Assembly (NCBI GenBank): GCA_013314855.1
Contig: JABUEW010000030.1
Coordinates: 1 to 40,677, forward strand
Origin: Bacillota bacterium
Lineage (GTDB): Bacteria > Bacillota > Clostridia > Acetivibrionales > DUMC01
Direction: 5' to 3'
Length of the DNA: 40,677 nucleotides
The notes beneath the pieces were generated by a model. It made no database searches, was not told the origin of the DNA, and saw only the letters and a list, made by a program, of their open reading frames with translations. Below, piece after piece: positions 33,586 to 40,677 of this stretch (positions are counted from its first letter, which is position 1; each line of letters opens with the position of its first letter). A program made the translations under genes and the position numbers.

Positions 33586-35199
33586 TTGGAAGAGTTTGAA
33601 AAAAAACGGCTTACCGGAGCAGCTGCCATTGTTATGTCATCCATGATTGTCAGCAGGATAACAGGTTTTTTGAGGTCTACTCTAATACCTAACATGATGT
33701 CAAGAATGGAATCCGATGCTTTATTTGCAGCCTTTAAAACGACAGACTTGATGTATAATCTTCTTGTGGGGGGTTCTATTGCAGCAGCCCTTATACCGGT
33801 ATTATCAGGTTATCTGGTAAAGGATATGGAAGAAGAAGGGTGGAAAGTCGTAGGGTCTTTCATTAACACAATTTTTCTGATTATGGTAATTGTCAGCAGC
33901 CTTGGTATAATATTTGCTCCGCAGGTAGTAAGTTTGACAGCCCCGGGGTATGGACCTGAAACAACTGAATTGACAGTTGCTTTAACGAGAATACTTTTTC
34001 CTTCTGTAAGCTTTATAATGCTTGCAGGGCTTACTAACGGTGTGCTGAATTCTTATCAGAGGTTTGCTTCAGCGGCATACGGACCATCCATATATAACCT
34101 TGGGAGTGTACTGAGTATCCTGCTTTTTCACAAATCAGGGGTTACAAAAGTGGCGTTTGGTATTATGAGCAGTGCATTAATATATTTTCTATGTCAGGTA
34201 TCTTTTGCCTTTGGCAATTTAAAATATTACAGGTTAAAAATACACTTAAGTCACCCGGGGTACAAAAGAATTGTAAAGCTTGCAATACCTTCCCTTGCAG
34301 CTTCATCGATTGTGCAAATAAATACGGTAATATCCCAGTCATATACTTCAAACTTTGAAAAGGGGAGTGTTACAGCCCTTACAAATGCAAACGACATCTG
34401 GCAATTACCCTACGGCATTTTTGCTATGGGAATGGGTACGGCTATTCTTCCTACTCTTTCCGAAAAGCTTGCTATTGGGGAAATTGAGGCTTTTAAAAAG
34501 ATATTTATCAAAAGTATAAAATCTATTCTTTTATTGGTAGTTCCTTCAGGGGTTGGGTTTATTGTGCTGAGAGGCCCAGTAATAAGCGCTATTTACAAAT
34601 GGTCGGATAATTTTGGCGCAGATAGGATTCATATGACCGGGAATATACTAATGTTTTTTTCTTTGGCTTTACTTTCCCAATCCATATTGGCCATAATAAA
34701 CAGGGCATTTTATGCTTGCAATGATACAAAAACACCTCTTTATTCAGGAGCGGTATCTATTTTGGCCAATGCTTTATTTTGCTACATATTTTTTTATTAT
34801 ACCGGTATTGGAGCTTCAGGCATGGCAGTGGCCTATTCCCTTTCAAGTATAATTAATTCGGTTATTTTAATATATGCACTAAATAAGAAAATAAAAGGGA
34901 TATATTTTGGCCAATGGGTGAAATACACCCTGAAAATATTTATAGCTTCCATGGTAATGGGAGTAATACTTTTTTGGCTAAACAAATTGGTACCTATAGA
35001 TTTTACGAGGCCATTCGCTTTTAAATCGAAAATATCGGAACTTGCATGCCTTTTCCTGGAAATTGTTTTTGGAGCTTCAGTATACTTTATATCTGTGCTT
35101 TTAATGGGTGTAGAAGAAGCTCAATACTTTTTAGGTGTTATAAACGGAAAGTTTAAAAACATATTTAGAACTGTAAAAAACATATTTAAAATTGTATAA
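33586..35199 (+). CDS. murJ: Lipid II flippase MurJ
   Basis: 537-residue MOP-superfamily membrane protein with about 14 predicted helices, which moves lipid II across the membrane for peptidoglycan synthesis. The opening [21 protein letters not shown] and the segment [21 protein letters not shown] carry the conserved Arg and Asp residues of MurJ/Mvi[20 protein letters not shown] is the second-half equivalent. GGAGG sits eight bases before TTG 33586. Clostridia can have several MOP exporters, so a specialised role such as spore-wall synthesis is possible, but full length and signature favour MurJ. recA follows 121 bases after the stop. Confidence 0.92.
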   Translation: MEEFEKKRLTGAAAIVMSSMIVSRITGFLRSTLIPNMMSRMESDALFAAFKTTDLMYNLLVGGSIAAALIPVLSGYLVKDMEEEGWKVVGSFINTIFLIMVIVSSLGIIFAPQVVSLTAPGYGPETTELTVALTRILFPSVSFIMLAGLTNGVLNSYQRFASAAYGPSIYNLGSVLSILLFHKSGVTKVAFGIMSSALIYFLCQVSFAFGNLKYYRLKIHLSHPGYKRIVKLAIPSLAASSIVQINTVISQSYTSNFEKGSVTALTNANDIWQLPYGIFAMGMGTAILPTLSEKLAIGEIEAFKKIFIKSIKSILLLVVPSGVGFIVLRGPVISAIYKWSDNFGADRIHMTGNILMFFSLALLSQSILAIINRAFYACNDTKTPLYSGAVSILANALFCYIFFYYTGIGASGMAVAYSLSSIINSVILIYALNKKIKGIYFGQWVKYTLKIFIASMVMGVILFWLNKLVPIDFTRPFAFKSKISELACLFLEIVFGASVYFISVLLMGVEEAQYFLGVINGKFKNIFRTVKNIFKIV

Positions 35200-35243
35200 A
35201 TATATAAGTAATAGTAAATTATTGAAAATTTTTGTAAAATATA

Positions 35244-35272
35244 TTGACGAAATTGTTATAATGTTATATAAT
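35244..35272 (+). promoter_or_regulatory. Sigma-A promoter of recA
   Basis: TTGACG at 35244-35249, a 17-bp spacer and TATAAT at 35267-35272. It starts 45 bases after the murJ stop, so recA has its own promoter. Confidence 0.75.
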
Positions 35273-35279
35273 AGATTAA

Positions 35280-35291
35280 GAACAGTTGTTC
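35280..35291 (+). promoter_or_regulatory. LexA (SOS) operator of recA
   Basis: GAACAGTTGTTC at 35280-35291 is a perfect GAAC-N4-GTTC Firmicutes LexA/DinR box, flanked by A and G. It begins seven bases after the -10 box, so bound LexA would cover the transcription start. Confidence 0.85.
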
Positions 35292-35320
35292 GTGTAATAT
35301 GTAGGGAGGATGAAAAAATT

Positions 35321-36370
35321 ATGCTTGAAAAAAAGAAAGCTCTTGATATGGCTATAAGTCAGATAGAAAAGCAATTCGGCAAAGGAGCTATAATGAAGCT
35401 TGGAGAAAATACACATTTAAATGTTGAAGTAATTCCCACCGGCGCCTTAGGCCTTGACATAGCTCTAGGAGTAGGAGGGGTGCCGAGAGGAAGAATTGTA
35501 GAGATATTTGGCCCGGAATCTTCCGGTAAAACTACAGTTGCTCTTCATATTATTGCCGAAGCACAAAAAAATGGCGGAGAAGCAGCTTTTATTGACGCAG
35601 AACATGCGCTGGATCCAATTTATGCCAAAAATTTAGGAGTAGATATTGATAACCTCATAGTGTCCCAGCCGGATACGGGAGAACAGGCCCTTGAAATTGC
35701 AGAAGCCTTGGTGAGAAGCGGAGCCATTGATGTAATTGTTATAGACTCGGTAGCTGCACTGGTACCAAAAGCCGAGATTGATGGAGAAATGGGAGATCCC
35801 CATGTAGGTCTTCAAGCCCGGTTAATGTCTCAAGCCTTGAGGAAACTTGCAGGTGTTATAAGTAAATCAAGAACAACAGCCATATTTATAAACCAGCTTA
35901 GGGAAAAAGTTGGAGTTATGTTTGGAAACCCTGAAACTACACCTGGAGGAAGAGCATTAAAATTTTATTCTTCAGTCAGACTTGATGTAAGAAAAGTTGA
36001 GACATTAAAACAGGGTACTGAAGTTATTGGCAACAAGACGAGGGTTAAAGTAGTTAAGAATAAAGTAGCTCCACCTTTTAAAGAAGCTGAGTTTGATATA
36101 ATATACGGGGAAGGAATATCTAAAGAGGGAAGTTTACTTGATGTTGCAGTAAACCTTGATATTATCAACAAAAGCGGTTCCTGGTATTCTTATAACGACC
36201 AGAGGATTGGACAGGGAAGGGAAAATGCAAAACAGTTTTTAAAGGAAAATAAAGATGTTGCAGGAGAAATTGAAAACAAAATAAGAGAGAATTTTAAACT
36301 GGCTTTCTCCAAGAGCATGGGGGTTCATTCGGAAGGCGGAGAAGATGAAATACCTGAATTTGACGAGTAA
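35321..36370 (+). CDS. recA: Recombinase A
   Basis: DNA-dependent ATPase that forms the strand-exchange filament and triggers LexA self-cleavage. 349 residues. Walker A GPESSGKT is at residues 64-71, then [15 protein letters not shown], the L1 and L2 DNA-binding loops ([19 protein letters not shown]-type and [15 protein letters not shown]), and an acidic C-terminus. GGGAGG at 35304-35309 precedes ATG 35321, and [20 protein letters not shown] is the usual N-terminus; the frame is open further upstream to the end of murJ, but that part overlaps the promoter and the SOS box and is not coding. recX follows directly. Confidence 0.98.
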   Translation: MLEKKKALDMAISQIEKQFGKGAIMKLGENTHLNVEVIPTGALGLDIALGVGGVPRGRIVEIFGPESSGKTTVALHIIAEAQKNGGEAAFIDAEHALDPIYAKNLGVDIDNLIVSQPDTGEQALEIAEALVRSGAIDVIVIDSVAALVPKAEIDGEMGDPHVGLQARLMSQALRKLAGVISKSRTTAIFINQLREKVGVMFGNPETTPGGRALKFYSSVRLDVRKVETLKQGTEVIGNKTRVKVVKNKVAPPFKEAEFDIIYGEGISKEGSLLDVAVNLDIINKSGSWYSYNDQRIGQGRENAKQFLKENKDVAGEIENKIRENFKLAFSKSMGVHSEGGEDEIPEFDE

Positions 36371-36396
36371 TTTACTAATTTACCGAAGGTGGGAAG

Positions 36397-37014
36397 ATGC
36401 GGATAACTTCAACCGTAAAAGATGAAAGAGAAGAGAGAGTATACAAAATCTATATAGATAATGTATATTCCTTTTCTGTTTCTGAAGAGGATTATTTTAG
36501 GTTCAACCTTTATGAAAAATACGAAATATCCGAAGAAGAGATTAATAATATAAAGGAAGCTGCCAACTTTACAGCCGCCAAGTCAAAAGCTTTAATTTAC
36601 CTTTCTTTTAAATTCCGGACTGAAAAAGAAGTAAGGTTAAAACTTGAAGGTGAAGGATTTAGTTCCGGTATAACTGAAAAAGTAATAAATGACCTTAAGG
36701 CGGAAGGTTATATTAATGACAGGCTTTATGTCATGAAATACCTCCATGAGAGAAGAAAACTAAACCCTAAATCAAAGCGGAGGTTAATCCAGGAGCTAAA
36801 AAATAAAGGGATAAAAAAGGAGTTAATATTAGAAGGCCTGGAAGAATTAAAAATTGATAATATTTTAGTTGCTGAAGAATTAGTAAGAAAAAAATTTAAT
36901 AATTTAAACCTGTCCCAAAAAAGAGTGGAAAAAAAAGTTTATCAATACCTGCAATATAGGGGTTTTAGTGCTGACGAAATTAAAACAGTTTTAAGTAAAC
37001 TGGCACATAATTAA
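36397..37014 (+). CDS. recX: Regulatory protein RecX
   Basis: 205-residue modulator that binds inside the RecA filament and limits its extension. It consists of three-helix repeats; family motifs are YLSFKFRTEKEVRLKLEGEG, INDRLYVMKYLHERRK and the late YQYLQYRGFSADEIKTVL. The first 60 residues are a beta-rich segment common in Firmicutes RecX. AGGTGGGAAG precedes ATG 36397, 26 bases after the recA stop, so it is likely on the same SOS-controlled transcript. The gene ends one base before an inverted-repeat element. Confidence 0.92.
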   Translation: MRITSTVKDEREERVYKIYIDNVYSFSVSEEDYFRFNLYEKYEISEEEINNIKEAANFTAAKSKALIYLSFKFRTEKEVRLKLEGEGFSSGITEKVINDLKAEGYINDRLYVMKYLHERRKLNPKSKRRLIQELKNKGIKKELILEGLEELKIDNILVAEELVRKKFNNLNLSQKRVEKKVYQYLQYRGFSADEIKTVLSKLAHN

Positions 37015-37095
37015 ATGTTAGAGGTTAGAAGAGGGAGGAAAAAGCTTGCCTTTCAATTCACCTCCGATATCTAATCTCTAACATCCAACTTCTAA
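37015..37095. repeat. Inverted heptad-repeat element between recX and etfA
   Basis: The left side is three heptads at 37018-37038 (TTAGAGG, TTAGAAG, AGGGAGG). The right side is five heptads at 37061-37095 in the opposite sense (CCTCCGA, TATCTAA, TCTCTAA, CATCCAA, CTTCTAA). Arms 37015-37029 and 37070-37084 pair over 15 bp with one G-U, and GGAGG/CCTCC pair inside. No strong T-run follows. It begins just after the recX stop and could act as a 3' stabiliser or be a dispersed intergenic repeat. Confidence 0.7.
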
Positions 37096-37118
37096 AAAGG
37101 ATATACCGGTTTACTTAT

Positions 37119-37156
37119 CTTAGTATTATTATAAGTATTATTACCTTAGTATTATT
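37119..37156. repeat. AGTATTATT direct repeats at the etfA 3' end
   Basis: AGTATTATT occurs at 37122-37130, 37134-37142 and 37148-37156; CTTAGTATTATT is exact at 37119 and 37145. The last copy includes the etfA stop codon. Confidence 0.7.
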
Positions 37157-38348
37157 GATTTAACCTTCTCTTAAACTCCTTTATTAGTTCAGGCAACACT
37201 TCAAGGACATCTCCTACAATGCCATAAGTTGCAACTTTAAATATCGGCGCTTCAGGGTTCTTATTTATTGCGACAATAACATCGGATGAAGACATTCCTG
37301 CAAGATGTTGTACAGCTCCTGAAATTCCACATGCAAAATAAACTTTTGGTCCAACGGTTTTGCCCGTCTGACCCACTTGATGGCTGTAATCAATCCAGCC
37401 TGCGTCAACAGTAGCGCGGGATGCTCCTACAGCGCCTCCCAGTACTCTTGCCAATTCTTCCACAAGAGCAAAATTTTTGGGGTCACCTAGACCTCGGCCC
37501 CCCGATACAACAATATCCGCTTCTGTAAGACTTACTGCTTCACTAAGAGTTGTTACAACATCTTTAACTTTAACCTTTATATTGCCCGGAATTTTTACTT
37601 CAGGTTCTATAATTTCTCCCTTCCTTGAAAGATCTCTTTCAAGCGGCTTCATTACTTTCGGACGTACTGTTGCCATTTGCGGTCTATGGTTGGGACAAAT
37701 GATTGTTGCCATTAAATTGCCGCCGAATGCCGGCCTGGTTTGCAATAAGTTCCGGCTTTCTTCATCTATTTCCAGCCCTGTGCAGTCTGCCGTCAAGCCG
37801 GTATTTAATCTTGAAGCAACTCTAGGAGCCAGTGAACGTCCATAAGTTGTTGCCCCCATGAGCACTATTTCGGGTTTATATCTGGCTATAAGCTGTACTA
37901 AAATATCGGCATATGACTCGTCATTATAGTGTTTCAGGGCAGGATTATCAATTAAATACACTGTATCGGCTCCGTGATGAATTAATAATTGTGCGGATTC
38001 TTTTACATTTTCTCCTAAAATAACGGCTGAAAGGGTTACTTTTAATTTATCAGCAAGTTTTCTGCCCTCTCCCAGAAGTTCCAGGACAACACCGGCAGGA
38101 ACTCCGTTTTTATGCTCGCCAAAAACCCATACTCCTTTATATTGGGATAAATTTATACCATTTTTTGTCTCATCTTTTTCAAAGAGTATGGCTTTAAACT
38201 TACAAGAAGCAACACATGCCCCGCAAAGTGTACAGTTTTCAAGAATTCTGGCTTTTCTGTCTTCAACTTCTATTGCGCCAAAAGGGCACGCCCGTATGCA
38301 AAGTTTACAACCGGTACAATTTTCCACCAATATATTTATACTTGCCAT
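37152..38348 (-). CDS. etfA: Ferredoxin-fused electron transfer flavoprotein alpha subunit
   Basis: 398-residue EtfA with an N-terminal two-cluster ferredoxin domain: Cys11, 14, 17, 21 and Cys39, 42, 45, 49. The rest is a normal EtfA, with the FAD-binding C-terminal part around GGRGLGDPKNFALVEELARV and VGQTGKTVGPKVYFACGISG. EtfAB carries electrons between flavin dehydrogenases; a ferredoxin domain on EtfA is known from CarE of the caffeyl-CoA reductase and related bifurcating complexes. CGGAGGTC precedes ATG 38348. It is the third gene after acyl-CoA dehydrogenase and etfB, with 71 bases to etfB. Confidence 0.94.
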   Translation of the reverse strand: MASINILVENCTGCKLCIRACPFGAIEVEDRKARILENCTLCGACVASCKFKAILFEKDETKNGINLSQYKGVWVFGEHKNGVPAGVVLELLGEGRKLADKLKVTLSAVILGENVKESAQLLIHHGADTVYLIDNPALKHYNDESYADILVQLIARYKPEIVLMGATTYGRSLAPRVASRLNTGLTADCTGLEIDEESRNLLQTRPAFGGNLMATIICPNHRPQMATVRPKVMKPLERDLSRKGEIIEPEVKIPGNIKVKVKDVVTTLSEAVSLTEADIVVSGGRGLGDPKNFALVEELARVLGGAVGASRATVDAGWIDYSHQVGQTGKTVGPKVYFACGISGAVQHLAGMSSSDVIVAINKNPEAPIFKVATYGIVGDVLEVLPELIKEFKRRLNQ

Positions 38349-38419
38349 AATCGAGACCTCCGTAAATCTTATTATCTTATTATTCAGATTGACCTGTCTT
38401 GAAATAAAACGAACCTAAT

Positions 38420-39202
38420 TTAAAACTGCATTGACAATAATTTATCTACAAGTTTTCTGGCCTGTTCTTCAGGCGTACCCTCTATAATTTCGCTCTTTAT
38501 GTCGTGGACAGGCGTAAAAGTTTTTATTACCTGTGTAGGTGAACCCTTTAAACCGCATAAATCTTTATCTGCATTAATGTCATCTGCAGTCCATATTTTA
38601 ATTATAGCTTTTTTTGCCCGCATCATACCCTTAAGAGAAGGAAGGCGGGGTTCGTTTATCTCTTTAACCACAGTTAAAAGTGCCGGGAGAGGCATTTCAA
38701 TTACTTCATAACCATCATCAGTTAAACGCTGACACCTAATATATCCCTCTTTTATTTCTTCAATTTTCCTGACATATGTGGTATGAGGAATACCCAGCTT
38801 CTCTGCCAGGCTTGGGCCAACCTGTGCAGTATCACCATCCGTTGCCTGCTTACCGCATATTATTAAATCATATTCTCCTATCTTTTTTATACCCATGGAA
38901 AGGGCATAAGAAGTAGCAAGGGTATCCGACCCTGCAAAAGCTTTGTCGCTTAAGAGTATTGCATCATCAACACCTAAACTGATTGCTTCTTTTAATAGTT
39001 CGGCTACACTTGGTATACCCATACTCAATACAGTTACTTTACCGCCCTTTTTATCTTTTATTCTCAATCCTTCTTCTATAGCATACATATCAAAAGGATT
39101 GATAATTGCTTCAACACCTTCCCGGATAATGGTATTGGTTTCTTTATTTATTTTAACTTCATTAGTTGCAGGGACCTGTTTAATACAAACAATTATATTC
39201 AA
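38420..39202 (-). CDS. etfB: Electron transfer flavoprotein beta subunit
   Basis: 260-residue EtfB. Its opening NIIVCIKQVPATNEVKIN is the family start, NPFDMYAIEEGLRIKDKKGG a conserved early block, and ICGKQATDGDTAQVGPSLAEKLG the signature that in bifurcating EtfB binds the extra FAD. On the minus strand GAGGTGGGAG sits before TTG 39202 at good spacing; the upstream GTG at 39211 is part of that site. It pairs with the ferredoxin-fused EtfA and lies between it and the acyl-CoA dehydrogenase. Confidence 0.94.
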   Translation of the reverse strand: MNIIVCIKQVPATNEVKINKETNTIIREGVEAIINPFDMYAIEEGLRIKDKKGGKVTVLSMGIPSVAELLKEAISLGVDDAILLSDKAFAGSDTLATSYALSMGIKKIGEYDLIICGKQATDGDTAQVGPSLAEKLGIPHTTYVRKIEEIKEGYIRCQRLTDDGYEVIEMPLPALLTVVKEINEPRLPSLKGMMRAKKAIIKIWTADDINADKDLCGLKGSPTQVIKTFTPVHDIKSEIIEGTPEEQARKLVDKLLSMQF

Positions 39203-39271
39203 AACTCCCACCTCAATTCTTATAGCTAAATATTCACAGTATTATTCCCTATTTTCCGGATAATTATCATG

Positions 39272-40426
39272 TTACTTGCCGGATAATTCTTTTATTAGCT
39301 CAAGGGCAATTATATTTCTCTGGATTTGGTTGGTTCCTTCGTATATCTGGGTAATTTTTGCATCCCTCATTCTTTTTTCTACAGGGTATTCTTTCATATA
39401 ACCATAACCGCCAAGGATTTGGACAGCATCAGTAGTAACCTTCATTGCAACATCCGATGCCATAACTTTGGCCATTGCAGATTCTTTGGAAATATCCTTT
39501 TCACCGCTATCTATATGCCTGCAGGTTTGATAGACCAGGCATCTTGCAGCTTCAATTTGTATTGCCATATCAGCAAGCATATGTTGTATTGCTTGAAATG
39601 AAGAAATTGGTTGCCCAAATTGGATTCTTTGCCTGGAATATTTTAAAGCCTCATCAAAAGCCCCCTGGGCAATTCCGAGAGCCTGGGCAGCCACACCGGG
39701 CCTTGTCCTGTCAAGAGTTTTCATGGCAACTAAAAACCCCATTCCCTCTCTTCCGAGAAGATTTTCTCTTGGGATCCTACAGTTTTCAAATACCAGTTCA
39801 CGGGTAGCAGAAGCGCGGATACCCATTTTATTTTCCTTTTTACCAAAAGAAAAACCCGGAGTGCCTTTTTCAACAATAAATGCAGAAAATCCCCTTGCAC
39901 CCCTTGATCTGTTTGTGCATGCAATAATGGTATAGATATCTGCTTCCCCGCCGTTGGTTATCCATTGTTTAGTGCCGTTCAATATATATTCATCTCCGTC
40001 AAGAACCGCGGTAGTCTGAATCCCTGCGGCATCGCTACCTGCATTTGCTTCTGTTAAGCCGAAAGCAGCAAGCTTTTTACCGGCTGCAACATCGGGAAGA
40101 TATTTTCTTTTTTGCTCTTCTGAGCCAAAAAGAATTATGGGGAATATTCCCAGCCCTGTTCCTGCAAAAGCCAGTGCAATTCCGGCACAAGCCCTGCTTA
40201 ACTCTTCAACAACCAGGGACATTTCAAACACTCCGCCACCAAGCCCTCCATATTCCTCCGGTATATATACACCGCAGAGGTCGGAATCTGCCAGTATCTT
40301 AATAATATCATGGGGGAAAATACCTTCCTCATCATATTTTAAAGCTACCGGTGCAATTTTCTCGTCTGCTATTTTTGCTGCCAGTTCCTTAATCATTTGC
40401 TGTTCTTCAGTTAAGAAGTAATTCAT
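39272..40426 (-). CDS. Acyl-CoA dehydrogenase
   Basis: 384-residue flavoprotein of the short-chain acyl-CoA dehydrogenase family, which moves hydrogen between an acyl-CoA and an enoyl-CoA. Motifs are FGLTEANAGSDAAGIQTTA (FAD/substrate loop), KQWITNGGEADIY, RIQFGQPISSFQAIQ and, near the end, AKITQIYEGTNQIQRNIIA with the catalytic Glu. ATG 40426 starts the family sequence MNYFLTEEQQMIKELA; a TTG at 40447 would add seven residues and overlaps the GAGGGG site. With etfB and ferredoxin-fused etfA downstream it may act as a bifurcating enoyl-CoA reductase; the specific acyl-CoA is unknown. Upstream, 40427-40677 shows only weak minus-strand promoter candidates. Confidence 0.94.
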   Translation of the reverse strand: MNYFLTEEQQMIKELAAKIADEKIAPVALKYDEEGIFPHDIIKILADSDLCGVYIPEEYGGLGGGVFEMSLVVEELSRACAGIALAFAGTGLGIFPIILFGSEEQKRKYLPDVAAGKKLAAFGLTEANAGSDAAGIQTTAVLDGDEYILNGTKQWITNGGEADIYTIIACTNRSRGARGFSAFIVEKGTPGFSFGKKENKMGIRASATRELVFENCRIPRENLLGREGMGFLVAMKTLDRTRPGVAAQALGIAQGAFDEALKYSRQRIQFGQPISSFQAIQHMLADMAIQIEAARCLVYQTCRHIDSGEKDISKESAMAKVMASDVAMKVTTDAVQILGGYGYMKEYPVEKRMRDAKITQIYEGTNQIQRNIIALELIKELSGK

Positions 40427-40543
40427 AATAATACACACACCCCTCAAATAAATTATAGAATTAGTATTTGATATTATTATCTGGTAATAATTACATTATA
40501 TTTAAAAGTATATTATAAAATTAAAAGTAATGCAACAATTTAA

Positions 40544-40677
40544 GAAATAAAGGGCGCATTTTTTATATATGACCCATATAATGACAGAAACATTGCGGAA
40601 GGTCTCGTAGAGCCTGTTAATCCGACGAGGGATAAGCAAATCAACTGTATGAGCAAAATAATTACATTGATGTGCTA
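40544..40677 (+). other. Open frame running off the right edge
   Basis: After a TAA at 40541-40543 the plus strand is open to the window end (about 44 codons), reading KGAFFIYDPYNDRNIAEGLV early on and PVNPTRDKQINCMSKIITLM after one Glu. The look is protein-like and locally less AT-rich than the flanks, but there is no start codon or Shine-Dalgarno near its beginning; ATG appears only late (near 40650). It may be a broken gene fragment or chance. The minus strand is also open here, so the strand is uncertain. Confidence 0.25.

Noticed and set aside
35192-35320. N-terminal extension of recA
   Set aside because: The frame is open, but it overlaps the promoter and SOS box, and RecA homology starts at 35321.
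39256-39288. CCGGATAATT direct repeat at the acyl-CoA dehydrogenase end
   Set aside because: Ten-base match, one copy inside the coding end; too short to argue for more than chance.
1-40677. CRISPR array, insertion sequence, prophage or defence island
   Set aside because: No regularly spaced repeats, transposase, integrase or nuclease-like genes apart from the possible edge fragment.

Overview
The window is AT-rich, carries genes densely on both strands and looks like chromosome from a strictly anaerobic, spore-forming member of the Clostridia. The evidence is low-GC codon use, strong AGGAGG-type ribosome binding sites with frequent TTG/GTG starts, a GerW/YtfJ-type spore protein, an IspH-S1 fusion, ferredoxin-dependent 2-keto acid oxidation (IorAB), a ferredoxin-domain EtfA and a transcarboxylase-type biotin enzyme. 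I think relatives of the cellulolytic clostridia (Acetivibrio/Ruminiclostridium type) are most likely, but that is recollection of gene content, not a search. There is no phage, insertion sequence, CRISPR array or rRNA operon. No gene-free stretch exceeds 300 bases.

Layout. 1-3784 (+): trpS, scpA, scpB, a YtfI-like DUF2953 protein and ytfJ (tryptophanyl-tRNA charging, chromosome condensation, sporulation). 3785-6511 (+): rluB, then the polyamine pair speE-speB, each section with its own sigma-A-like promoter. 6512-10162 (+): a three-gene biotin-dependent carboxyltransferase set (12S-, 1.3S- and 5S-like), followed by a MurR/RpiR regulator. 11360-16270 (+): an unknown one-helix membrane protein, a HutP-family protein, aroH, cmk, plsC and the ispH-rpsA fusion. 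16387-21979: cheR (+), tRNA-Leu(CAG) (-), murD (+) and three overlapping M42 aminopeptidase paralogues (+). 22117-26220 (+): iorA-iorB-paaK-ACT, an aryl-pyruvate/aryl-acetate module. 26230-32072 (-): the moxR-DUF58-transglutaminase operon and L-lactate dehydrogenase. 32325-37014 (+): cinA, murJ, recA with an SOS box, and recX. 37152-40426 (-): acyl-CoA dehydrogenase, etfB and a ferredoxin-fused etfA, in the order of a caffeyl-CoA reductase-type bifurcating complex. At the right edge an open frame runs off the window.

Most genes are recognised families. I found no convincing wholly new multi-gene system. What merits a second look is mainly non-coding: a palindrome filling the spacer of the promoter before the HutP-family gene; a 21-bp palindrome at the iorA start site plus a 15-codon upstream ORF with two Trp codons; a hairpin whose loop holds the ytfI Shine-Dalgarno and start codon; a three-arm leader before rluB; three 14-bp direct repeats upstream of ldh; and an inverted, heptad-repeat element between recX and etfA. 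At gene level the most informative points are the transcarboxylase set with no biotin carboxylase or sodium pump beside it, the HutP-family protein with no histidine-utilisation genes, and the ferredoxin-fused EtfA complex.
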